Part shown: piece after piece, positions 37,561 through 45,232 of the stretch | Layout of the letters: each line of letters starts with the position of its first letter | Position numbering within the stretch: the first letter of the stretch is position 1 | NCBI RefSeq assembly: GCF_025398175.1 | Contig: NZ_CP099734.1 | Span: 1,798,001-1,862,000, forward strand | Reading direction: 5' to 3' | Origin: Photobacterium sp. TY1-4 | Lineage (GTDB): Bacteria > Pseudomonadota > Gammaproteobacteria > Enterobacterales > Vibrionaceae | Length of the DNA: 64,000 bases | The notes under the pieces: model-generated | The model's input: the letters and a program-made list of their open reading frames with translations, nothing else | Told to the model about the DNA's origin: nothing | Databases searched by the model: none | Position numbers and translations under genes: made by a program

Positions 37561-38487
37561 CTAGACCAGTCCTTTCTCTCCCACCGCATCCGGTAATTGC
37601 TGTAACAGCCATTCACGGAAACGCTTCACACTGGCCGGAACGAGGCCCCGGCCTTTCGGCTCAAGCATCGAAAAATTCGACGGGGTTTTTAATACATGCT
37701 CGACCGGCCTGACCAACACTCCACTTTGCAGGTAATCATCGACCAGCGACCCCCAGGCCAGGGCAATTCCCTGACCGTTAATTGCAGCCTGCAACAACAT
37801 CGGATAATTATTGATATTCATCCGGTTCCTCGGCGTGATATTGGGCAGACCCACGGCTTCAAACCACTCTTCCCAGTTCACCCAGTCGCGCTGCGACTCT
37901 TCCAGGAACAGCAGAGTTTTGCTGAACACCGCTTCTGGCGCTGTGGGCTGGCCGATTTTTTCCAGGTAAGCCGGACTGCAGACCGGGAAGACTTCTTCTG
38001 AAAACAGCGTGGTGACTTCCATCTCCGCCGGCGGGGTCCGGCAGTAAAACAACGCCAAATCACAATCCAGCCGCCGTAAATCAAGAATATTATCCGAAGC
38101 CAGGATCCGCAGATCGATATCATCATGCTCATTCTGAAATTCAGCCACTTTCGGCAACAACCACAACGCCGCCATGGCATTGGTGGTTGCCACCGTGATT
38201 TTCTGCTCGCCCTGCCACTTCTTCACTTCTCCGGTAATTTGCGCAATATCCATCAGCGACTGACTCACCGACTGATAGTACTGCAAGCCGGTCGGGGTTA
38301 GGTGGATACTGCGATTGGCCCGGGTAAACATGGCTTTACCCAGATACTCTTCCAACTGACGAATTTGCCGGCTGATGGCACCCTGCGTTACGTTCAGCTC
38401 TTCGGCCGCTAGGGTAAAACTCAGATGCCGGGCCGAGGCTTCAAACGCAACGAGGCTGTTTAGTGGTGGTAGGGGTTTGATTTTCAT
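37561..38487 (-). CDS. LysR-family regulator, GcvA-like
   Basis: This 308-residue protein has an N-terminal winged helix-turn-helix (LPPLNSLVAFEASARHLSFT, then AAEELNVTQGAISRQIRQLE) and a periplasmic-binding-like effector domain. The N-terminus matches GcvA-type regulators. The start MKIKPLPPLN has GGAAG upstream; the 44-codon extension has no support. It is convergent with the BCCT gene and the likely controller of the Rieske/BCCT locus. Two strong hairpins lie in its 5' leader. Confidence 0.93.
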   Translation of the reverse strand: MKIKPLPPLNSLVAFEASARHLSFTLAAEELNVTQGAISRQIRQLEEYLGKAMFTRANRSIHLTPTGLQYYQSVSQSLMDIAQITGEVKKWQGEQKITVATTNAMAALWLLPKVAEFQNEHDDIDLRILASDNILDLRRLDCDLALFYCRTPPAEMEVTTLFSEEVFPVCSPAYLEKIGQPTAPEAVFSKTLLFLEESQRDWVNWEEWFEAVGLPNITPRNRMNINNYPMLLQAAINGQGIALAWGSLVDDYLQSGVLVRPVEHVLKTPSNFSMLEPKGRGLVPASVKRFREWLLQQLPDAVGEKGLV

Positions 38488-38524
38488 GGTACTTCCAGTA
38501 AGGCTATCTTTAATTATTATGATG

Positions 38525-38572
38525 AGATACCGTGGGTCAGACCCCGGTATCTTCTGCTCATTCTGAGCAGAA
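38525..38572 (-). repeat. Two tandem hairpins in the leader of the LysR gene
   Basis: First hairpin, 38525-38552: arms AGATACCG / CGGTATCT enclosing GGGTC-A-GACCC, with a one-base bulge, a total stem of about 13 bp. Second hairpin, 38552-38572: TTCTGCTCA / TGAGCAGAA, a perfect 9-bp stem with a 3-base loop. They abut each other, 38 bp before the LysR ATG. They could be an attenuator-like leader, operator dyads, or a REP-like element. Confidence 0.6.
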
Positions 38573-38864
38573 ATAACCAAACAACAATAAGGAAATTCGA
38601 AAAAAGAGAGGTGAGTCATCTTTGACTCAAGTACGGTCGAATGCCTTTGTTTAAAACACTGAAAGACTGATTTGTTTGAGGCTGCCTTTGGCAGAAAGGC
38701 AGCATCGAGTCATCACGATTAAAATCTAATGCACTCAAACCAAATGATAGCATTCGGTTGTTTACTTGATTTTAATGCCGCGGAAGATTGCAATCCATGT
38801 CTGAAATATAATATGTAAGAACAGCCTTTTTGGCAGCATTCTAGGGGTGTACCGACATTCGCCG
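38573..38864. other. Intergenic space with further dyads
   Basis: There is no gene. Inverted repeats GCTGCCTTT / AAAGGCAGC (about 38681-38704) and AACCAAATG / CATTCGGTT (near 38737-38760, imperfect) are visible. The first could serve as a weak terminator. Confidence 0.35.
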
Positions 38865-39092
38865 CTATGCCGAGTCATCATGATTTCGGCGAGACCAAAC
38901 ACGGATCCACGTCACCACAAACGAAACCACCGCCAAAAGCAGAAACAGCCAAAACAACGGGATGAATCCAAACGGCTCCACCAGGAAACCGTTGTCATCA
39001 ACGGATGAACCTATCAGATGATAACTCACCCCGCAGAGCAGGCTGATCCCCAGTAACACGACCGATAGCCAAAATGTTTTCAGGGTTTTCAT
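38865..39092 (-). CDS. DUF3955 small membrane protein
   Basis: This 75-residue protein has two membrane helices (about 6-28 and 44-64) flanking the loop GSSVDDNGFLVEPFGFIPLFWL. That loop matches the DUF3955 family (Y.LIGS.VD.NGFLVEPFG.IPL). Its function is unknown. GAGAGG lies at good spacing before the ATG. It lies 34 bp downstream of the hydrolase gene on the same strand, so the two are probably cotranscribed. Confidence 0.78.
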   Translation of the reverse strand: MKTLKTFWLSVVLLGISLLCGVSYHLIGSSVDDNGFLVEPFGFIPLFWLFLLLAVVSFVVTWIRVWSRRNHDDSA

Positions 39093-39126
39093 GAATCGTG
39101 CACCTCTCGTCGGCTCAATTGATGCC

Positions 39127-40131
39127 TCATTTGAATACCTCGATCATTTCAGCAATGATTTTTCGATGATGCGCCGCTCGAGTCACAGCACCAGGCTCTA
39201 TACACATATCATCTGCTCCTTCTGCAGTGAGGATCTGAAGCCCGATTTCTGAACATCGACTAAACGCACTATAGGGCGTTGCCGCACTCACCCTGCTCAG
39301 TTTGAGCTGTGGGATCTCTGACAGTGATTTTGCCGGGGCCAAAGCCGCATTTTCAGATCCGGAGAGATCAAGCACTGTCACCGGCACTGAAATCGCCTTT
39401 AAGCTCTGCTCGTCAAAGGTTTGGGTTAATTCAGGGTTGATCACCACATATGCTTTGATGCGTGGGTCCGTTGTTGTCCCGGTGATCAACTCATCCCGAA
39501 TGGCTGTGAAATCAACTCGATTGGTTGAGAGCCATTGGCAGTCAATATTGACACCTTCTTGCTCACACGATGTTTTATAGGCGTCCGGGCTGATTTTTGC
39601 ACCTGCAAGCGTCATCATGGCGGTTCCCCCAAGAAAAAATCCGGCGCCAAACACCCGGCGGTGATCGACATATTGATCCAGTGCAGGATGTTGCTTGAGG
39701 CTAGATAGTGCCAGAGAGATATCGCTGGGCCGGCGCACCAATTCGTGGGGTGCAGACTGCGGTTGGAGCGCATCAAAGCCGGGCGGTTTTGGCACCACCA
39801 CGAAGTAACCTTGCTTGACCAAAGCGGCGGCAATCCAACCGGTATGCACAAATGCGGATCGCATGCCGCCATGGGACAACAGAACCACCGGATATTGCCC
39901 CGGCGCAATCTCAGCGTCCCGTATCACATCGGTACTGAGAAACACTTTACTCTGGCCAAAGGCTTCAGCGTCGCCCCGCGCATTGGTCGGATACCAGTAG
40001 TAAATCTCGACATCCCGCTGACGATCCGGGCTATATATTCGCTTTACCTGTAAGCCTGTCTCGGTACCGTCCACGGCATTGGCACTGAAAGACAGCATTA
40101 ACATGCCGAGGAAACTGATCACTTTTTTCAT
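39127..40131 (-). CDS. Secreted dienelactone-hydrolase-like protein with altered nucleophile
   Basis: This 334-residue alpha/beta hydrolase has a signal peptide (LSFSANA-VDG). The fold is clear: VVLLSHGGMRSAFVHTGW for the oxyanion region, a later acidic strand VTVLDLSGSENAAL, and the final His in TRAAHHRKI. The nucleophile elbow reads GAGFFLGGTAMM, where the family has G-F-S-L-G-G; the catalytic Ser is Phe166, codon TTT. One base (TCT to TTT) separates it from the active form. It is either an inactivated enzyme, a binding protein, or a sequence error. AAAGGAACGT precedes the ATG. It sits upstream of the DUF3955 gene. Confidence 0.8.
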   Translation of the reverse strand: MKKVISFLGMLMLSFSANAVDGTETGLQVKRIYSPDRQRDVEIYYWYPTNARGDAEAFGQSKVFLSTDVIRDAEIAPGQYPVVLLSHGGMRSAFVHTGWIAAALVKQGYFVVVPKPPGFDALQPQSAPHELVRRPSDISLALSSLKQHPALDQYVDHRRVFGAGFFLGGTAMMTLAGAKISPDAYKTSCEQEGVNIDCQWLSTNRVDFTAIRDELITGTTTDPRIKAYVVINPELTQTFDEQSLKAISVPVTVLDLSGSENAALAPAKSLSEIPQLKLSRVSAATPYSAFSRCSEIGLQILTAEGADDMCIEPGAVTRAAHHRKIIAEMIEVFK

Positions 40132-40273
40132 ACGTTCCTTTTATCCTGTGATTTCGGTGAAAATGCCAGCCTGCCACCAAACCATAGCCAAAAGGAATAT
40201 TGAACAACACACCATCCGCAACAGCGTGCTTAAATCTGTGATCGACCTTTGAAAAGGCTGACTCAACTGTTGT

Positions 40274-40712
40274 TCAACGCACAACCAACGAAGGGTTGAA
40301 TCCCTTAATTTCTCGAAAATGAATCCCCAACCGCCAATAAAAAACGATTTCAAACACGCCAAAAAACACGACATCCCATATACTGCTCTCTTCCGGTGAA
40401 ACCGCGGCAAACATGAAAATCAGCGGGAGGGCAGCCACCGTAAAACGGATGCCGAATACCCATGCGATTGGAAAATATTGCAATAAGAACTGACCAGCCG
40501 GACTTTGCTTGTACACATAAACTAACCCCAACACCAAGATTGGTATGCTCAATGCCGCTGACGCGATGTCATAAACGTTATGGCTCGTCATAGGGGATGA
40601 ACAATAGGCCGATGACTACCATATGTGCCAGAAAATACTGAAACAATTCCTTTTCACCCACCTGCCCCGCGGCAAGTTCTTTTTTCAGTGATTGAATATC
40701 CCAAAAATACAT
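40274..40712 (-). pseudogene. Small membrane protein gene split by a +1 frameshift
   Basis: Two overlapping frames look like one gene. The first (40578-40712, 44 residues, MYFWDIQSLKKELAAGQVGE...) has a good AAGGA site. The second (40274-40591, from MTSHNVYDIASAALS) has no ribosome site but continues the protein with three further membrane helices, ending HFREIKGFNPSLVVR. From memory, related membrane proteins of about 140-150 residues start FWD and contain (S/N)VYDI.S..(I/L)S in one chain. The shift maps to a CCCC run just before the overlap. It is a pseudogene, a sequencing error, or two coupled ORFs. Confidence 0.6.
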
Positions 40713-41073
40713 ACCTAAATCCTTCTTAGGTCATACACCTCGAAAATAGGACACACTTACTTAAAAATTGGCTTATCAAAACATATGTACCAGGATGATT
40801 AAATTTTTTCCCGTTCAGGCAGTTCATTGAATACAAATACATAACTGAAAGAGTGACAACCTCGCATTATTACTGAACAAAGTGCCAATTGCAGACGTAG
40901 GATTTCCAAGATCTATATACCTTTGTGTTATACGGTGTAATAGCGTAACTAAATCACGCCTCCTAAAATCTCTTTATCGCCGAATAAAGAGTGGAAACTT
41001 AGTAATCACATACATTCGGTGCTGTCACAGCGCTTGTTCAATCGAAAGCAAATCATAAAAAAGGATGAAAATT
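40713..41073. other. AT-rich intergenic region
   Basis: These 361 bp hold no gene. They contain the promoters of the leftward membrane gene and of the rightward AT-rich orphan. Base composition is lower in GC than the neighbours, as in the orphan gene itself, which fits acquired DNA. Confidence 0.4.
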
Positions 41074-41439
41074 ATGAAGGAAATGAAATGTGAAATTCTC
41101 GCAGGTGTAGCACACTTAGAAGCCGTTTACATCAGTGATGCACAAAATGAAACTCCAGTATTTTTCTACAAGGGTTCACCTGAGCATTGGTCATTAACCT
41201 ACTGGCAAGTTCGTCAAATCTGGGCAGAAAGAAATTTCAGCGCTAAGGAAAAAAGTAACAAACCAGATCGGGGTTTATTTAGAATTGGTCCCATGTACAA
41301 CTGGTACTATAGCCATTCACTCTTTAACACACCTCAAGATCTTGAAAAACAGATTCAAGACATGCTCCAGTTTGCTTTAATCGGCGAAGTAAAAGCAAAT
41401 GTTAATGAGACAACATTTGCTGAAGAAGCCACTGCATAA
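41074..41439 (+). CDS. Orphan protein of unknown function, 121 residues
   Basis: I do not recognise this protein. It begins MKEMKCEILAGVAHLEAVYI and is rich in aromatic residues (HWSLTYWQVRQIWAERNF, MYNWYYSHSLF); it has no signal peptide or membrane helix. It ends with an acidic stretch. An ATG at 41065 is possible, but AAAAGG fits the one chosen. The DNA is AT-rich with A-ending codons, unlike the flanking genes, which suggests recent transfer. A strong private terminator follows. Confidence 0.65.
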   Translation: MKEMKCEILAGVAHLEAVYISDAQNETPVFFYKGSPEHWSLTYWQVRQIWAERNFSAKEKSNKPDRGLFRIGPMYNWYYSHSLFNTPQDLEKQIQDMLQFALIGEVKANVNETTFAEEATA

Positions 41440-41481
41440 GATCAGGCTTGGAACAGCCATTGAAAGTCCACTAATGAAAAC

Positions 41482-41512
41482 AAGAGAGAGGTGTATACCT
41501 CTCTCTTTTTAA
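41482..41512 (+). terminator. Terminator of the orphan gene
   Basis: An 11-bp perfect stem AAGAGAGAGGT / ACCTCTCTCTT with a GTAT loop runs into TTTAATATT. Confidence 0.88.
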
Positions 41513-41606
41513 TATTTGAAATGTTGGGACATGTCTGCCTTAATGAATTCTTTGTCCAGAAGGATCATCAACTTGATGCCGTGGCAGCTCAAACTGGCAG
41601 TCTTCG

Positions 41607-41912
41607 TTAATCCAGTACCGGTCGGAAAAAACTGCGCTCATAGCTGATTATGCACTGGGTCTCTTCGGCAAATTGAAATGCACGAATACATTCCGGATCA
41701 TCAAAAGACTTGGTGCGGTACTCCTCATAAGCCGCCAGGCTTGGAAAAGTAAATAATGCCAGGGCGATATTACTCGCCCCTTCCGATGGCAAAAAGTAGC
41801 CATGGTGTTGGCCGCCGAATTTATTCACCAGTGGGATCCACATTTTTGCATATTCCTCGAACGCATTGACCTTCGAAGGATCGATTACATATTTCAAATA
41901 ACACGTCACCAT
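41607..41912 (-). CDS. NIPSNAP family protein
   Basis: This 101-residue ferredoxin-like alpha/beta protein matches the bacterial NIPSNAP family (YLKYVIDPSKVNAFEEYAKMW...GGQHHGYFLPSEG...FPSLAAYEEYR). The biochemical role is unknown; members are often single-gene units near transporters or regulators. AGGGAAA lies before the ATG. It lies 54 bp upstream of nothing on its strand and 55 bp downstream of the LysE-type gene. Confidence 0.85.
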   Translation of the reverse strand: MVTCYLKYVIDPSKVNAFEEYAKMWIPLVNKFGGQHHGYFLPSEGASNIALALFTFPSLAAYEEYRTKSFDDPECIRAFQFAEETQCIISYERSFFRPVLD

Positions 41913-41966
41913 TACCGCTATTTCCCTATTTTGTTCATATCAAGGTGTCGATGATTTCAGGTACCA

Positions 41967-42593
41967 CTATCGCTGCTTCATCAATGCAACGGCTAACCCG
42001 GATGTCACAAAGGTCGCACCGGCGCCAATATTCAGCCCGGAGACCAGTTTCGGTTTATTTCGGAGCCAATTCGAAAGTTGTGATGAAAAGATTCCCATCA
42101 GGCTAAAACCCATTGCCGTCAGCGCAGCAAACCAGACCCCATAACCCACCATTTGCACGGTCACGGAGCCTAATTCCGGATTCACAAACTGTGGCACAAA
42201 GGCCAGCACAAACATTCCGGGTTTTGGATTCAGCGCGGCAGACAGAAAGCCGGTTGAAAAGATCACCTTCAAAGACTGTTTTTTAGCCGGCTCTAACGAA
42301 AAAAGAGTTCTCGAGCGCAGAACTTTTACCCCCAGCCAGATCAGATACGCGGCACCGACAATTTTCACGGCGTAAAATGCCAGTTCTGAGGTTTGAATCA
42401 ACAAAGTCAACCCGAAGGTTGCCGCCAGGACATGAAACAGGATCCCGGCGCCCGAAGACATCCCGGAGATCACCGCAGCCCATTTCCCCTGGCTTAACCC
42501 ACGGCCAATCGCCAGTAAATTATCCGGACCGGGAGAGATCACTAGTAGGACGCATGCAAGCGTGTATGTGACAAAAACTTCGAAAGGAAACAT
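41967..42593 (-). CDS. LysE/RhtB family exporter
   Basis: This 208-residue protein has about six membrane helices. The N-terminal segment LLVISPGPDNLLAIGRGLSQGKWAA matches the RhtB motif (PGP......R....G). Family members export amino acids or related metabolites. The start MFPFEVFVTYTLA has GGGAGG directly upstream; a 38-codon extension is not homologous-looking. The substrate is unknown. Confidence 0.9.
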   Translation of the reverse strand: MFPFEVFVTYTLACVLLVISPGPDNLLAIGRGLSQGKWAAVISGMSSGAGILFHVLAATFGLTLLIQTSELAFYAVKIVGAAYLIWLGVKVLRSRTLFSLEPAKKQSLKVIFSTGFLSAALNPKPGMFVLAFVPQFVNPELGSVTVQMVGYGVWFAALTAMGFSLMGIFSSQLSNWLRNKPKLVSGLNIGAGATFVTSGLAVALMKQR

Positions 42594-42718
42594 GCAACCT
42601 CCCTGCTGCATTGCCGAGGTGTTTCGAATAACACCGGAAGACTTCGGCTTGCCTTGTCTTACCAACAAGACCCGCAGAAATCTAAACACCGAATATTTTG
42701 AATACAATTCAGATCAAG

Positions 42719-43192
42719 TTACAGCCGTTTCTGTTTCATTTCAACGTCATCAATCGCTGCATCCAATGTATAAGAGCCGTCATTCGGCATTTCAGCACAA
42801 GAATCACTCAGGCTTTGGAACACGCGTTGCCCGAATAAATTGGTATAGCTGAGATCAATATTAAGTTGAGTGGTACTACATCTGCCCTGTGTTGTGGATA
42901 ACAGCTCGAACATTTTATTGAGATCAGCGATCTTCTTCTCATCCAGCATCACATGTCCGAGGTACGTCGTCGATAAAGGACCATTTTTCGAAGAAAACAT
43001 GCTGGCGTCTACCACATGTAATACATTATCCCGAATGGTTACCTCATACCGCTGATGATGGAAACACCCGAGAGACGAGTAACTTATCCTGGCATCGGAT
43101 AGCTGACTGATGTCTTCCACGGTCATCGGTCCTTGTGCAGCACACCCGAACAACTCCGACAGCACCAACCCCATGAATCCTATTTTTTTCAC
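42719..43192 (-). CDS. Putative lipoprotein of unknown function
   Basis: This is a 157-residue protein if translated from the GTG of (V)KKIGFMGLVLSELFGC, which gives a short lipoprotein-like signal with Cys about residue 16; Phe at -2 is unusual for a lipobox. A TTG five codons upstream is the alternative start; neither has a clear Shine-Dalgarno. The mature part contains several Cys (LGCFHHQRYEV, GRCSTTQLN, LSDSCAEMP) that could pair. I cannot name the family. Confidence 0.55.
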   Translation of the reverse strand: MKKIGFMGLVLSELFGCAAQGPMTVEDISQLSDARISYSSLGCFHHQRYEVTIRDNVLHVVDASMFSSKNGPLSTTYLGHVMLDEKKIADLNKMFELLSTTQGRCSTTQLNIDLSYTNLFGQRVFQSLSDSCAEMPNDGSYTLDAAIDDVEMKQKRL

Positions 43193-43382
43193 TGAACAAT
43201 CACTCAAGGCAAACCATCACAGTGTATACGTTTACTGTATACATCAAACTTATATTTTACTGATTCTTAACGATTTTTATAGCCTGTATATAGCTGTGGT
43301 GATATTGTGAGCTGTACGCGCTGTATTGAAGCAAATTTTCGTCCGCGCGGTAAAACGATGAGTCGTACCAAAGGAGATCAAC

Positions 43383-44336
43383 ATGGATCCAGTGTTTCAA
43401 ATTCTCGACGTTATTTTGAACGTCGAAGTCTTTCTGCTTATTTTTGTTTTAGTCCTGCTGAAGAGCAGCGTGAAATTTGTGCCGCAAAACCGCGCCTGGT
43501 TAATCGAGCGCTTCGGTAAATACCAATCCACCAAGGAAGCCGGACTAAACTTTATTGTGCCGTTCATCGACCGCATTGCTGCCGATCGCAGCCTGAAAGA
43601 ACAAGCGCAAGATGTCCCGTCACAATCAGCCATTACCAAAGACAATATTTCCCTGATCGTTGATGGTGTGCTTTATTTCCGGGTTCTGGACCCTTATAAA
43701 GCCACCTATGGCGTCGATGATTATGTGTTTGCCGTCACGCAATTGGCACAAACCACCATGCGTTCTGAATTGGGTAAAATGGAGCTGGATAAAACCTTCG
43801 AAGAACGCGACATGCTCAATACGAATATTGTAACCGCGATTAACCAGGCTGCAGAGCCATGGGGCATCCAGGTATTGCGTTATGAAATCAAAGATATTGT
43901 GCCGCCAAATTCCGTCATGGAAGCTATGGAAGCACAAATGAAAGCTGAGCGAGTTAAACGTGCGCAAATCCTTGAATCAGAAGGTGACCGTCAAGCCGCC
44001 ATTAACGTCGCTGAAGGTAAAAAACAGTCGCAGGTTCTGGCCGCTGAAGCTGATAAAGCTGAACAGATCCTCCGCGCTGAAGGTGAAGCGAAAGCGATCA
44101 TTGCCGTTGCCGAAGCGCAAGCCGAAGCCCTGCGTAAAGTCGGTGAAGCCGCCAATACCGAACAAGGTCAAAAAGCGATTCAGCTGGATCTGGCAACCAA
44201 AGCGATTTCAGCAAAAGAAGCAATTGCCAAAGAATCTTCCGTAGTCCTGTTACCGGATGGCAACACAGATGCCAGCTCGCTGGTGGCGCAAGGCATGTCG
44301 ATTATCAATGCCATTAACCAAAAGCGAAACAGTTGA
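43383..44336 (+). CDS. qmcA: SPFH/stomatin-family membrane protein (QmcA-like)
   Basis: This 317-residue protein has one N-terminal membrane helix, then an SPFH/band-7 domain (VPQNRAWLIERFGKY...GLNFIVPFIDRI), then a long charged coiled coil (about 180-270, rich in Ala/Glu/Lys) and the family end. E. coli QmcA and its NfeD partner form an inner-membrane pair linked to membrane-domain organisation and protease control. AAAGGAG precedes the ATG. The NfeD-like gene follows after 16 bp. Confidence 0.93.
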   Translation: MDPVFQILDVILNVEVFLLIFVLVLLKSSVKFVPQNRAWLIERFGKYQSTKEAGLNFIVPFIDRIAADRSLKEQAQDVPSQSAITKDNISLIVDGVLYFRVLDPYKATYGVDDYVFAVTQLAQTTMRSELGKMELDKTFEERDMLNTNIVTAINQAAEPWGIQVLRYEIKDIVPPNSVMEAMEAQMKAERVKRAQILESEGDRQAAINVAEGKKQSQVLAAEADKAEQILRAEGEAKAIIAVAEAQAEALRKVGEAANTEQGQKAIQLDLATKAISAKEAIAKESSVVLLPDGNTDASSLVAQGMSIINAINQKRNS

Positions 44337-44352
44337 TTTCAGAGAGTAAGTG

Positions 44353-44811
44353 ATGGAATTCATAACCGAACATTTACCCCAAGTCCTCATGATCCTCGGC
44401 GTTCTCGCGTTGATCACTGAAGTCGCCGTGCTGGGAATGTCGACTTTCATCTTACTGTTCCTGGGACTGTCGTTACTGATCACCGGGATCTTGATGAATG
44501 TTGCTGTCCTCGACAGCACGCTGACCACGGCACTCTGGAGCAATACCCTGCTCACCGCCGCTCTGGCGATTGTCTTGTGGAAACCGCTCAAGCAGATGCA
44601 GGACAGCAAAGGGGCGAAAGAGATTCAGTCTGACTTTGCGGAGTTAACCTTCACCCTTGAAAGTGATGTGGACGATCGCGGGCTGACTCAGTACGCCTAC
44701 TCCGGCATCAGCTGGAAACTCAAGAGTCGGCAGCCGCTTGCGGCCGGCACTCAGGTCAAAGTCGTCAAAAAAGAAGTCGGCGTGATGTGGGTTGAAGCGT
44801 TGGGGTCTTAA
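44353..44811 (+). CDS. NfeD-family membrane protein (YbbK-like)
   Basis: This 152-residue protein has membrane helices in the first 75 residues (LMILGVLALITEVAVLGMS...) and a C-terminal OB-fold domain (LTQYAYSGISWKLKSRQPLAAGTQVKVVKKEVGVMWVE). It is the usual partner of slipin/QmcA proteins. A GTG immediately precedes the ATG chosen. It is cotranscribed with qmcA and closed by a terminator. Confidence 0.92.
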   Translation: MEFITEHLPQVLMILGVLALITEVAVLGMSTFILLFLGLSLLITGILMNVAVLDSTLTTALWSNTLLTAALAIVLWKPLKQMQDSKGAKEIQSDFAELTFTLESDVDDRGLTQYAYSGISWKLKSRQPLAAGTQVKVVKKEVGVMWVEALGS

Positions 44812-44838
44812 CGTTAAGGCGCCAACAATTCCCGACCA

Positions 44839-44867
44839 GGCCACACCTCAAGGTGTGGCTTTTTTTC
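44839..44867 (+). terminator. Terminator of the qmcA-nfeD operon
   Basis: A stem GCCACACC / GGTGTGGC with a short loop is followed by seven T. Confidence 0.88.
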
Positions 44868-44879
44868 TCAAAATGCAGC

Positions 44880-45176
44880 TTATTTAGCGGCAACACAAAC
44901 AAACGCTTCCTGAAAGAGTATTTCGGACTGAAGTTCTTGTGGCATTTTTGGAAAGACACCGAAAGCAAGATCCGCTTCACCATCAATCACCTGAGTGATC
45001 ATGGCATCCCGGCTCCCCTGTGTGACAACCAGCTGAATATGCGGTGCAACCGCGCGAATTTCCCTTAACAGCTGAGGCAGGATCACCTGGGCACCATAAT
45101 CAGACATCGCGATACGAAAAGTCCGATCGGCCCACTCGGGGGCAAATGCCGGAGACTCAAATAGCGTCGCGAGCAA
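44880..45176 (-). pseudogene. Truncated LysR-regulator effector-domain fragment
   Basis: The 98-codon frame encodes the first half of a LysR substrate-binding domain (DRTFRIAMSDYGAQVILPQLLREIRAVAPHIQLVV...GEADLAFGVFP). The DNA-binding domain is missing, and the frame stops after VCVAAK, where the second half should follow. The upstream end abuts the terminator hairpin of the NhaC-type gene. It is best read as the relic of a deleted regulator, perhaps once the regulator of the neighbouring sulfur and methyl genes. Confidence 0.8.
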
Positions 45177-45210
45177 AAAATAGCCGCCCTTTCTCGGGCG
45201 GCTATTTTTA
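45174..45210. terminator. Bidirectional terminator after the NhaC-type antiporter
   Basis: A stem AATAGCCGCCC / GGGCGGCTATT with a 6-base loop is flanked by A and T runs on both sides. Confidence 0.88.
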
Positions 45211-45232
45211 CGCTAGAAAATCAGAGTCGTGA

